This document shows, in pieces, positions 51,249 to 59,356 of a stretch of DNA of 64,000 bases (its first letter is position 1; the number at the start of each line of letters is the position of its first letter). This DNA is from Rheinheimera pacifica. GTDB taxonomy: Bacteria > Pseudomonadota > Gammaproteobacteria > Enterobacterales > Alteromonadaceae. The stretch spans positions 1-64,000 of the forward strand of contig NZ_JANUEM010000017.1 of assembly GCF_024809855.1 (NCBI RefSeq). Reading direction: 5' to 3'. Both the position numbers and the translations under genes were made by a program. Below the pieces are notes generated by a model. The model made no database searches, was not told the DNA's origin, and worked only from the letters and a program-made list of their open reading frames with translations.

Positions 51249-53210
51249 TCAGGCCAGTTTAAAACGACCAACTAACGCCTGCAATTGCTCAGCCAAACGC
51301 GCCAGCTCGCGGCTGGTGCTGGCAGTTTGCTCCGCACCGGCACTGGTTTGTAAGGCTACATCACTGATACTCAGTACTTTTTGATTAATTTCATCAGCAA
51401 CGGTACTTTGCTGTTCAGCAGCAGAAGCTATTTGCATATTTTTATCGTTTATCCCACTAATACCGCTTAATACACTGGCAAGTATAGTGCCGGTTTCTGC
51501 GACTTTTTCACTGCCCTCTTGCGCCTGACTCAGGCTTAAGCGCATTGCATCTGTAGCTTGCAGAGCACCTTGCTGCAACCCCTCTATCATGCGCTGAATA
51601 TCGCCGGTTGATTGAGCTGTACGTTGTGCCAGTGTGCGAACTTCATCTGCCACGACCGCAAATCCCCGCCCCTGTTCACCGGCTCGGGCTGCTTCAATGG
51701 CGGCATTAAGCGCCAGTAAGTTAGTTTGTTCGGCTATGCCACGTATAACATCTAGTACCGATGTAATGGCATCGCTATCATGTTTTACTTTATCGATCAC
51801 TTTAGCCGTGCTGTCTACCTGTGCTGACAAACGGTTAATAAGGGTTATGCTCTGCTCCAGTTTAGCTTTACCTTGTGTCGCACCTGCCTGCACTGATTCA
51901 GATAACTCAGCCGCTTCTGCAGTACTACTGGCTACATCCCGCACGGTGGCGCTCATTTCGTGCATGGCCGTTGCTACCATCTCGGTATCCTGTTGTTGCT
52001 GTTGCACACCTTTGCTGGTTTGTAACGTCACTGCAGACGATTGCTCTGCAGCCGTTGCGACCTGAACCGTTGCTGCACCGATGTCATTAATAATGCGTTG
52101 CAGCTCCTGCGCCATACTATTGGTACTGTATGCAATACGACCGAACTCGTCTTTCCCCTGATAGTGACTGCGGGCGGTAAGATCACGTTGAGCCAGCGCA
52201 GCAATGGCGCCTTCTATGCTATGTACGGCAGACGCAATACTGCGCACTGTAATCATTGCGACGATTACCAACACAGCCGCGATCACTAGTAATACCGTTA
52301 CAAGCAGCCATAACTGCCGTGTCGCTTGCTGATTTAGCTGCTCTGCTGCTGCTGCGATATCCCGGCTTAAACTCTGTTCAAACTCACTCATCTGAGCCAG
52401 CCGGCTGGTAGATATATCAAACCACTGGCCGCCATCTATGTTCAATGCTGCCCCCAGCGCAGTATTAAACGCCAGTTGCTGCAACCTTGCCACCTCAGCA
52501 AAACTGTTATGCTGAGTTACCTGTTGCCACTGTTGTTGCTGCGCTGTCGTTACCATACGCAGAAAGTTTTCATTATAGGCATTGTAAGCACCAAGATTAT
52601 TACTAAACCGCGCCAGTAATTCGCCAGTAAAACTGCCATGACTAAATACCAGGCCCAAAATGGCACGCTCACGCCCGGCGCGTTCTTTCATTTCAATAAA
52701 CTGGTTTAATGTTGCCAGCTGTTTGGCCATTTCGCGATGCTGTACGTCTACTTCCAACTGGTGGTTTAACGCTATCATTGCTGTAATTAATGCCGTATAT
52801 CGCTCAGCTGATGTGGTATTAGCCATAGCTAATTGATCAATCTGTCGGCGCAGTTCTGATAACTGTTGTAACTGTTGCTGTAAAGGTTGTAACTGTGGCA
52901 AACGCAACGCCATAAATGCCTGCAACTGCCGGTCGCTTTGTTGGCGTAACTGAGCTAACCGCTCGGCAAAACGCTCACCGGAGCTGGCCAGAAACACCCC
53001 ACTGGCGCCGCGTTCGGCTTGCAAAGTTCCTACCAGCGTATTCATTGTTACAGAAGCATCTATCGAACTACCTATATGCCGGGCGAGTTCAACCTGTTGC
53101 CAACTGGCTGTTAGCCTGCCACCCGCCAACCACAAAGCAGCTAATACCGGCAGTAGAAGTAGTAACATTAATTTCTGACTGATAGCCAAATTACGGATAA
53201 AACGCCTCAT
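51249..53210 (-). CDS. Methyl-accepting chemotaxis protein with NIT (nitrate/nitrite-sensing) domain
   Basis: This 653-aa chemoreceptor has TM1 at ~9-32 and a periplasmic helical domain with NIT motifs ([64 protein letters not shown]). TM2 is at ~300-325, followed by HAMP ([20 protein letters not shown]) and the MCP signalling domain with the hairpin tip [37 protein letters not shown]. The NIT domain is known from nitrate-sensing regulators such as NasR, so nitrate or nitrite taxis is likely given the neighbours. The start is ATG 53210; the upstream TTG at 53216 is less likely. A perfect 7-bp hairpin (TTAGGTA/TACCTAA, 53244-53262) sits in the leader. Confidence 0.9.
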   Translation of the reverse strand: MRRFIRNLAISQKLMLLLLLPVLAALWLAGGRLTASWQQVELARHIGSSIDASVTMNTLVGTLQAERGASGVFLASSGERFAERLAQLRQQSDRQLQAFMALRLPQLQPLQQQLQQLSELRRQIDQLAMANTTSAERYTALITAMIALNHQLEVDVQHREMAKQLATLNQFIEMKERAGRERAILGLVFSHGSFTGELLARFSNNLGAYNAYNENFLRMVTTAQQQQWQQVTQHNSFAEVARLQQLAFNTALGAALNIDGGQWFDISTSRLAQMSEFEQSLSRDIAAAAEQLNQQATRQLWLLVTVLLVIAAVLVIVAMITVRSIASAVHSIEGAIAALAQRDLTARSHYQGKDEFGRIAYSTNSMAQELQRIINDIGAATVQVATAAEQSSAVTLQTSKGVQQQQQDTEMVATAMHEMSATVRDVASSTAEAAELSESVQAGATQGKAKLEQSITLINRLSAQVDSTAKVIDKVKHDSDAITSVLDVIRGIAEQTNLLALNAAIEAARAGEQGRGFAVVADEVRTLAQRTAQSTGDIQRMIEGLQQGALQATDAMRLSLSQAQEGSEKVAETGTILASVLSGISGINDKNMQIASAAEQQSTVADEINQKVLSISDVALQTSAGAEQTASTSRELARLAEQLQALVGRFKLA

Positions 53211-53378
53211 AAACAAAACCCCATGGTGAAAAGTACTATTATTTTAGGTAAAAAATACCTAATCGCCGAGCAGGCAAAGGTGATTACCTCTTTGTGGTTA
53301 GTTAATTACCCCGCTATAGCCAGCATATCCGCTGAGCAGCTTTGTTACACTGGAAAAAACTATTATTGAGCTTTGAAT

Positions 53379-53783
53379 ATGAATATTGCATCCTACCGCG
53401 ACTTAATTAACGCTGCAGGCCAGCAAAACGAGCCCCAGCGGTTATTGTTTGTATTTGCCAAGGCCGAGCTGCCAAATGGCTATACCGATACACAAAAGCA
53501 CAATTTTGAGCAGGGCCAGGGCGGCGCTTTGGCACCAGTGCTCTGTGTAGATAAATTGCCGGATGAAGTCAGCGATTTTAAAAGCTTAGTGAATGAATCA
53601 AAAACCACTGGTGTTGACTGGGATATCGCCTTTGTGTCAGCCCTTGGCGGCCGCGGTGGTTTTGCGCCGAACAGCGATGAAGCCACCCAACCCCTTAAGA
53701 TGATGATGGAAAAAATTCAGGGCGGCATAATTGCCGATTTTCTTACCTTTAATAAAGCCGGTGAATTGGTGGCGTTGTATTAA
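53379..53783 (+). CDS. Conserved small protein sometimes labelled ribonucleotide reductase subunit alpha; function unknown
   Basis: This 134-aa soluble protein has the features of a family recurrent in proteobacteria: QNEPQRLLFVFAKAELP, GGALAPVLCVDKLPDEV, DWDIAFVSALGGRGGFAPNSDEATQPLKMMMEKI and IADFLTFNKAGELV. Database entries often carry a ribonucleotide reductase label, but it has no reductase catalytic features and I know of no proven function. The ATG at 53379 is preferred to a TTG at 53373. It stands alone. Confidence 0.75.
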   Translation: MNIASYRDLINAAGQQNEPQRLLFVFAKAELPNGYTDTQKHNFEQGQGGALAPVLCVDKLPDEVSDFKSLVNESKTTGVDWDIAFVSALGGRGGFAPNSDEATQPLKMMMEKIQGGIIADFLTFNKAGELVALY

Positions 53784-53865
53784 CCATACCAATTACATCC
53801 AAGCCATGCCGGGTGCATATTTGCGCTCGGTATAGAAATGCCCTGTTTGCCCGGGCCCTGCAGAA

Positions 53866-55227
53866 TTACACCACTTTTGAATAACGCTGTTGGTCCAGGG
53901 TTAGGTAAGCATCAAAACAGGCACAGATGCTGCGTACCCATAGCCGGCCAGCATCGGTTACTTTAATGCGCTCAGCGTATACCTCAACCAAACCGTCTTC
54001 CATAAAAGGCTGCAAGCGCGCCAAAGCGTCAGCAAAATATTGCCAAAAGCTTTGGATATGCCATTGGCGGCTAAATGTTTCTGTATCCAGTGCAAAATGG
54101 CAAATTAACTGGCTGATTAGCGCCGCCCGTAGTTTGTCATCTGCATTTAAACTAAAACCGCGTTCAGTGGCAAACTGAGCTTTATTAACAGCTGCATAAT
54201 ACGCCGGTAAATCTTTGCTGTTTTGCCACAGCACGCCACTTACCTGACTGATACTAGACACACCAAGACCTATCAATGCATCCTGGCCGGCGGTGGTGTA
54301 GCCCTGAAAATTGCGCTGCAACTTACCGGCATGCTGGGCTTTGGCCAGGGTGTCATCCGGTCGGGCAAAGTGATCCATACCGATAAACTGATAACCGGCC
54401 GCAACAAAACGGTCAATCGCCAGTTGCATTAACTCCAGCTTTAACGGTGCATCCGGCAAACTGCTGTTATCTATTTTGCGCTGCGCAGCAAAACGAGCCG
54501 GGATATGGGCATAGCTAAACAGCGAAATACGGTGCGGATTAAGCCGGATAATTTCATCTACCGTTTCAGCAAAGCTGGCCGGCTGCTGAAACGGCAGGCC
54601 ATAGATAAGGTCGAGATTAATTGAGCTGAAACCCAGCTCACGGCTAAGCTGCACCTGATGACGGATAAGATCAGTGTCCTGCACACGGTTAATGGCAATC
54701 TGCACTTTTTCATCTAAATCCTGCACACCAAAGCTGACGCGGTTAAAGCCTAAAGTACGCAGATGCCGCAGCTTGTTATCGTTGCAGCTGCGCGGGTCAA
54801 TTTCAATACTGATTTCGGCATCAGCATTAATAGTAAAAAACTTATGTAACAGCGCCATTAAGCGGCTAAGTTGCACCTCCGTTAAAAACGTTGGTGTACC
54901 GCCACCCAAATGCAGTTGGTTAATGCGCTTACTGTCCAGTAGTGGCGCATACAGCGCCATCTCTTCAGTTAAGGCATCAAGATAGGTATCAGCTTTGTGC
55001 TGGTGCCGGGTAATAACTTTATTACAGCCACAGTAGTAACACAGCTTATGGCAGAACGGGATATGTAGATAAAGGCTCAGCTCGTCGGGGCTTTGGCTGA
55101 TTGCGCTCTGGATCAGCCCATGGTCAAAGTCGGTACTCAGCGAAAGTGCTGTGGGATAAGAGGTATAACGTGGGCCATTAATGTTATATTTACTAATTAA
55201 TGCTGGGTCCCATTTAATTGTTTGCAT
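53866..55227 (-). CDS. hemN: Oxygen-independent coproporphyrinogen III dehydrogenase HemN
   Basis: This radical SAM enzyme makes protoporphyrinogen IX for haem without oxygen. The 453-aa product has the HemN cluster motif HIPFCHKLCYYCGCNK (residues ~56-71), LHLGGGTPTFL, EIDPRSC, RVSFGVQDLD and GLPFQQPASF, at full E. coli-like length. It supplies haem to NarI and NorZ during anaerobic growth. It is 57 bp downstream of ubiT on the same strand; no convincing FNR box was found just upstream. Confidence 0.96.
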   Translation of the reverse strand: MQTIKWDPALISKYNINGPRYTSYPTALSLSTDFDHGLIQSAISQSPDELSLYLHIPFCHKLCYYCGCNKVITRHQHKADTYLDALTEEMALYAPLLDSKRINQLHLGGGTPTFLTEVQLSRLMALLHKFFTINADAEISIEIDPRSCNDNKLRHLRTLGFNRVSFGVQDLDEKVQIAINRVQDTDLIRHQVQLSRELGFSSINLDLIYGLPFQQPASFAETVDEIIRLNPHRISLFSYAHIPARFAAQRKIDNSSLPDAPLKLELMQLAIDRFVAAGYQFIGMDHFARPDDTLAKAQHAGKLQRNFQGYTTAGQDALIGLGVSSISQVSGVLWQNSKDLPAYYAAVNKAQFATERGFSLNADDKLRAALISQLICHFALDTETFSRQWHIQSFWQYFADALARLQPFMEDGLVEVYAERIKVTDAGRLWVRSICACFDAYLTLDQQRYSKVV

Positions 55228-55284
55228 CTTTACCTCTGTTATTGCGCCAGACCACCGGCAGACTGGCTAAGTGCCCACTTAACG

Positions 55285-55800
55285 CTATTCCACCGCGGGC
55301 TTAGGATCTGCCAACGCGACTGTCTTTTGTTGCTGTGCTAGCCATTGCAGGCTGCGCGTTAAAGGTAGCGGTAAACGCTCCGGCCCTATGCTGTCGAGCA
55401 GGTTTTTGCAGTACAAGCCAAGCTCTGTATCACCGAGCATTTGCAACCTGCGACGGAAAAACAACGTATCAGGGTCAACTTGGTTAGTGATCATGGCGAT
55501 AAAATCGGCCAGTTCAGCTTTTAACAGCAGGTCTTGCTGTGGCGGGTGCAGCTGCACTTGCAACTGCCTGCCGTTAAGGCTGATGCCAAACTCCAGCGCA
55601 ATATCTGCCACACTTACCACCACGCTTTTATCCTGCAAAAAACTCAGCTCGCCTGTGCGTAGCTCAGTGTAGAAAAACCGGTTTAACGCCAACTGTAACA
55701 CGCCAACCTGTGCCGCCCTGGGAGCACAACGGGTAAGCCGGCGCAGCATTGTAGGTAGAACAGCTACCAACTTAGAGTTAACTCTTTTAATATCAAACAT
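55285..55800 (-). CDS. ubiT: Oxygen-independent ubiquinone synthesis protein UbiT (SCP2 domain)
   Basis: UbiT is an SCP2-fold lipid-binding accessory factor needed for ubiquinone synthesis without oxygen. The 171-aa product has an SCP2 core (ELRTGELSFLQDKSVVVSVADIALEFGISLNGRQL in part) and the UbiT segment ITNQVDPDTLFFRRRLQMLGDTELGLYCKNLLDSI. It is divergent from ubiU-ubiV, the standard gene neighbourhood that supports the call. The ATG has a weak SD. Confidence 0.93.
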   Translation of the reverse strand: MFDIKRVNSKLVAVLPTMLRRLTRCAPRAAQVGVLQLALNRFFYTELRTGELSFLQDKSVVVSVADIALEFGISLNGRQLQVQLHPPQQDLLLKAELADFIAMITNQVDPDTLFFRRRLQMLGDTELGLYCKNLLDSIGPERLPLPLTRSLQWLAQQQKTVALADPKPAVE

Positions 55801-55912
55801 ATATAAGCATTCCAGTCGTATCAGACCCTATAATAAAACCACAGCGCAACCGCATTGGCTATTCCCTGTCGGAGGTAGCTAAGGTAACGAAAATTAAGCA
55901 AGGGAAGTAAAA

Positions 55913-56905
55913 ATGGAGCTGCTCTGCCCCGCCGGCAGTATGCCGGCGTTAAAGGCGGCCATCGAACATGGCGCCGATGCTGTGTATATCGGCTTAAAAG
56001 ATGACACCAATGCCCGCCATTTTGCCGGGCTGAACTTTGACGAAGCCAGGCTACGCGAAGCCGCACGCTATGTGCACCAACATGGCAAAAAGCTGCATGT
56101 GGCGATTAACACCTTCGCCCACCCGGATAACTATCAGCGCTGGCAACAGGCGGTCGATCTTGCCGTAAGTGCCGGGGCAGATGTGTTGATCCTGGCTGAT
56201 ATCGCTGTGCTGGCCTACGCCGCTGAGTGCTACCCCAAGATAGAGCGGCATTTGTCGGTGCAGGCCTCGGCGACCAATGCTGCAGCGATTAATTTTTACC
56301 GCCAGTTTGGCATCAGCCGCGTGGTGTTGCCACGGGTGCTATCAATGCAGCAAGTACGGGCATTAGCAAAAAGCTGTGATATTGACCTGGAAGTGTTTGC
56401 TTTTGGCAGCCTGTGCATTATGGCCGAAGGCCGCTGCTATTTAAGCTCCTATATGACCGGGCAGTCACCCAACACCGCAGGTGCCTGCTCACCGGCAGCA
56501 TTTGTACAGTGGCAGGATAACAACGGCAGCCTGGAATCACGCTTAAACGGCGTATTAATTGATCGCTTCGCGCCGGATGAAACCGCCGGTTATCCCACGC
56601 TGTGCAAAGGCCGTTTTAACGTCGGCGGGGACACCTACCATGCATTGGAGGAACCCACCAGTTTAAACACGCTGGATTTGCTGCCACAACTTTATGCCGA
56701 AGGGATTAAGTCGCTAAAAATTGAGGGCCGTCAACGCAGCCCTGCTTATGTCACGAAAATTACGCAGGTGTGGCGCGCCGCCATTGATGCGGTAATGGCT
56801 GATCCACAGCGCTTTTACGTGCAACAGCAGTGGCAACAGGTGCTGGCAGGGCTCTCTGAAGGCAGCCAGACCACACTCGGTGCTTATCATCGTAAATGGA
56901 AATAA
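55913..56905 (+). CDS. ubiU: Oxygen-independent ubiquinone hydroxylation protein UbiU (U32 family)
   Basis: UbiU forms a 4Fe-4S heterodimer with UbiV that replaces the oxygen-dependent hydroxylases in ubiquinone synthesis. The 330-aa U32-peptidase-like protein starts ELLCPAGSMPALKAAIEHGADAVYIGL. It contains the Cys cluster region FGSLCIMAEGRCYLSSY...ACSPAAF and a later TLCKGRF. The SD is AGGGAAG. It lies 5 bp ahead of ubiV. Confidence 0.95.
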   Translation: MELLCPAGSMPALKAAIEHGADAVYIGLKDDTNARHFAGLNFDEARLREAARYVHQHGKKLHVAINTFAHPDNYQRWQQAVDLAVSAGADVLILADIAVLAYAAECYPKIERHLSVQASATNAAAINFYRQFGISRVVLPRVLSMQQVRALAKSCDIDLEVFAFGSLCIMAEGRCYLSSYMTGQSPNTAGACSPAAFVQWQDNNGSLESRLNGVLIDRFAPDETAGYPTLCKGRFNVGGDTYHALEEPTSLNTLDLLPQLYAEGIKSLKIEGRQRSPAYVTKITQVWRAAIDAVMADPQRFYVQQQWQQVLAGLSEGSQTTLGAYHRKWK

Positions 56906-56909
56906 CCTG

Positions 56910-57782
56910 ATGAAATTTTCTCTGGGGCCGGTGCTGTACTTTTGGCCCAAAGCACAGATGCAGCAATTTTACCGCGACGCCGCCGATTCAGCGGTAGATA
57001 TTGTTTATCTGGGTGAAACAGTATGCAGCAAAAGACGTGAGCTGAAATTTGATGACTATATCGCGCTGGCACAGATGCTGCGTGAAGCCGGTAAACAAGT
57101 GTGCTTATCGTCGATGACCTTATATGAAGCACCCGGCGAACTGCGGGAGTTACGTAAATATGTTGATAACGGTGAGTTTTTAGTTGAAGCAAATGACGTT
57201 GGCGCTATTAGCATGCTGCAGGAACATGGCCTGCCATTTGTCGCCGGCGCTGCAATAAACTGCTACAACCAGCATAGCTTACGCCGGTTAGTAGGTATGG
57301 GATTAACGCGCTGGGTAATGCCGGTAGAGTTATCCCAACACTGGCTGGATACGCTGTTAAGCCAGAGCCTCATTAGTGATATCCGCGACTGTTTTGAAAC
57401 CGAAGTATTCGGCTTTGGTCATTTGCCGCTGGCCTGGAGTGGCCGCTGTTTTACAGCCCGCTCGGAAAACCGCAGTAAAGATCAGTGCGAGCTGTGCTGC
57501 ATTAACTACCCGCAGGGGCGCCAGGTAAGCAGCCAGGATGGTACTGCTGTTTTTGTATTAAACGGCATTCAAACACAGTCTGGTAGCCGTTATAACCTGA
57601 TTAATCAGTTACCGGCTATGCAAGGCATGGTGGATATAGTACGGTTAAGCCCACAAGTTGAAGGCACTTTTGACTGGCTGACAAAGTTTAAAGCCAACAG
57701 CAATGGCGCAGCACCACAGCCACTGGCTGCAACCGACAGTAACGGCTACTGGCTGAATCTGGCCGGTATGGCGACGGGTTGA
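56910..57782 (+). CDS. ubiV: Oxygen-independent ubiquinone hydroxylation protein UbiV (U32 family)
   Basis: UbiV is the partner of UbiU. The product is 290 aa from MKFSLGPVLYFWPK, with the U32 motifs DIVYLGETVCSKRREL and FGHLPLAWSGRCFTARSENRSKDQCELCCINYPQG supplying the Fe-S cysteines. A longer frame to 56880 overlaps ubiU and is rejected; GGAAATAACCTG precedes the ATG at 56910. Quinone made this way feeds NarI and NorZ. Confidence 0.94.
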   Translation: MKFSLGPVLYFWPKAQMQQFYRDAADSAVDIVYLGETVCSKRRELKFDDYIALAQMLREAGKQVCLSSMTLYEAPGELRELRKYVDNGEFLVEANDVGAISMLQEHGLPFVAGAAINCYNQHSLRRLVGMGLTRWVMPVELSQHWLDTLLSQSLISDIRDCFETEVFGFGHLPLAWSGRCFTARSENRSKDQCELCCINYPQGRQVSSQDGTAVFVLNGIQTQSGSRYNLINQLPAMQGMVDIVRLSPQVEGTFDWLTKFKANSNGAAPQPLAATDSNGYWLNLAGMATG

Positions 57783-57819
57783 ATTTTGAATGGCTGAGGC
57801 TGTAACCTTTGGAGCACAG

Positions 57820-58356
57820 ATGACACAAACATTAACCAAAATCGGTATAGTAACAGTAAGTGACCGCGCAAGCGCCGGCATATACGAAGATTTATCCGGT
57901 AAAGCTATTATCGATACCTTAAACGACTATTTAACCAGCGATTGGCAAAGCGAATACCGGCTGATCCCTGATGAACAGCCGTTAATTGAGCAAACGCTAC
58001 GCGAGCTAGCCGACGAAGAAGGCTGCTGTTTAATTGTCACCACCGGCGGTACCGGCCCGGCCAAACGCGACGTTACGCCCGAGGCAACAGAAGCAGTGTG
58101 CGACAGAATGATGCCGGGCTTTGGCGAACTGATGCGCACTGAATCGTTAAAATATGTGCCAACGGCAATATTGTCGCGCCAAACTGCAGGCCTGCGCGGC
58201 AGCAGTTTAATTATTAACCTGCCGGGTAAGCCCAAAGCCATTCGCCAGTGTTTAGATGCGGTGTTTCCGGCCGTGCCTTACTGCATCGATTTAATGGACG
58301 GGCCTTATTTGCAGTGCAATGAGGCGGTGATTAAAGCATTTAGGCCGAAAAGCTGA
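57820..58356 (+). CDS. mogA: Molybdopterin adenylyltransferase MogA
   Basis: MogA adenylylates molybdopterin before MoeA inserts molybdenum. The 178-aa product from MTQTLTKIGIVTVSDRASAGIYEDLSG has the motifs IVTTGGTGPAKRDVTPEATEAV, MPGFGELMR and LINLPGKPKAI. GGAGCACAG precedes the ATG at 57820; the upstream frame to 57790 is unlikely. It lies 37 bp after ubiV on the same strand. It completes the cofactor pathway alongside moaABCDE, mobA and moeA. Confidence 0.95.
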   Translation: MTQTLTKIGIVTVSDRASAGIYEDLSGKAIIDTLNDYLTSDWQSEYRLIPDEQPLIEQTLRELADEEGCCLIVTTGGTGPAKRDVTPEATEAVCDRMMPGFGELMRTESLKYVPTAILSRQTAGLRGSSLIINLPGKPKAIRQCLDAVFPAVPYCIDLMDGPYLQCNEAVIKAFRPKS

Positions 58357-58358
58357 TA

Positions 58359-59033
58359 TTAAACTTTACTGAGACGGATTTTATCGCGAGCCCAGTGTTT
58401 AATTACACTTTCAGCAAACCAGAGTGGTTGAGCACGATCAAAGTTCTTCTCTACGATATCAAGGTAACCATCTGGTGTGACTTCAGCAATAAAGGTTAAT
58501 TGTCGGGTGGAATTATCAAAGAAATAGCTTCTGCGCGATGCCCGTGCCATTTCAGGTAGTAGCTGAAGACTTCTCTCGTATCTTTGAAAGATTTTATCTC
58601 TGGGTACACTATGCCCGCCGAGTTCAACCCGCTGCTCAACCCTGGCAACATTTACCTCAGGATCCGACGTACACACGTAATAAAGATAGGCTTTATATCC
58701 GGCAGTATTGGCACGCTGGAAGAAATCAAGATGGCTCTTGTGACTCATTACTGACTCATAGCTAAAAGACAACTGATCTCTGATCCAATCCTCACGAAGA
58801 CCAAGTGCAATTTGTTGCGCTAGCTTAGCAGCTTGATAGGTATTACCTTCTGATAAATCAATGTTCTTTGAATTAGAAAATTGCTGCAACAATTCAGTTA
58901 AATTAATATGCTTTGCAATATCATCAGGATTAAGATACTGCCCAAGACGAACAGCATAACGCTCTCTTAACTGTGTTGTTAAAGTTGTTTTGCCCGAGCC
59001 ATTAGGCCCGGCAATCAATCTCAATTTTGGCAA
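58359..59033 (-). CDS. Zeta-toxin-like P-loop kinase
   Basis: This 224-aa protein has a Walker A at the extreme N-terminus (LIAGPNGSGKTTLT), NPDD in the place of the substrate-binding Asp segment, FSYESVMSHKSHLDFFQRANTAGYKAYLYYVCTSDPEVNVARVEQRVELGGH (in part) and FDNST. This is the layout of the small zeta-toxin/PezT-like family, which phosphorylate UDP-GlcNAc-type substrates; the actual substrate here is unknown. The gene is visibly AT-rich and overlaps the upstream small gene by 13 bp, the arrangement of a toxin-antitoxin pair. It is convergent with mogA, 2 bp apart. Confidence 0.8.
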   Translation of the reverse strand: MPKLRLIAGPNGSGKTTLTTQLRERYAVRLGQYLNPDDIAKHINLTELLQQFSNSKNIDLSEGNTYQAAKLAQQIALGLREDWIRDQLSFSYESVMSHKSHLDFFQRANTAGYKAYLYYVCTSDPEVNVARVEQRVELGGHSVPRDKIFQRYERSLQLLPEMARASRRSYFFDNSTRQLTFIAEVTPDGYLDIVEKNFDRAQPLWFAESVIKHWARDKIRLSKV

Positions 59034-59272
59034 AGTAAATCTCTGAGTTTTAGCTCAGGTTTAACGGTAACACGCTTTAAAAAAGTTTTTTTGTTGCCAG
59101 CGTCCAATTTCACCATCTCGCCATTTTCAACAAAAGTAATAGACACTCCTGCATCCAAAGCTTGCTGCACCGCAGTACGTGATGCTCGAACGCCAATATC
59201 CATCAGGGTTTTGTTATCATCTAACTCAGATTTTCTTTGATGTTTCCGAACAGTTCTTACAGCTTGATACAT
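59021..59272 (-). CDS. Putative antitoxin partner of the zeta-like toxin
   Basis: This is an 83-aa basic protein (MYQAVRTVRKHQRKSELDDNKTLMDI... in part) containing GVRASRTAVQQALDAGVSITFVENGEMVKLDAG and a C-terminal KPELKLRDLLCQN. Its size, its position directly upstream and the 13-bp overlap with the P-loop toxin gene suggest the antitoxin, although its fold is not recognised. The ATG at 59272 with AGAGGTGATT upstream is preferred over a longer frame to 59311. Confidence 0.65.
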   Translation of the reverse strand: MYQAVRTVRKHQRKSELDDNKTLMDIGVRASRTAVQQALDAGVSITFVENGEMVKLDAGNKKTFLKRVTVKPELKLRDLLCQN

Positions 59273-59356
59273 AATCACCTCTGTACTGTAAATATAGCGA
59301 CATCCTAGCACACTAATCTGATTCCAGACAGCGCAGCAAGTTCATTAGAGCACAAC

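Noticed and set aside
53379..53783. Annotating the 134-aa protein as a true ribonucleotide reductase subunit
   Set aside because: It has none of the catalytic cysteines or radical motifs and is far too short. The label seems to be a database carry-over.
55801..55912. FNR box in the ubiT/ubiU divergent promoter
   Set aside because: No sequence with TTGAT-N4-ATCAA at one or two mismatches was found, although anaerobic control would be expected.
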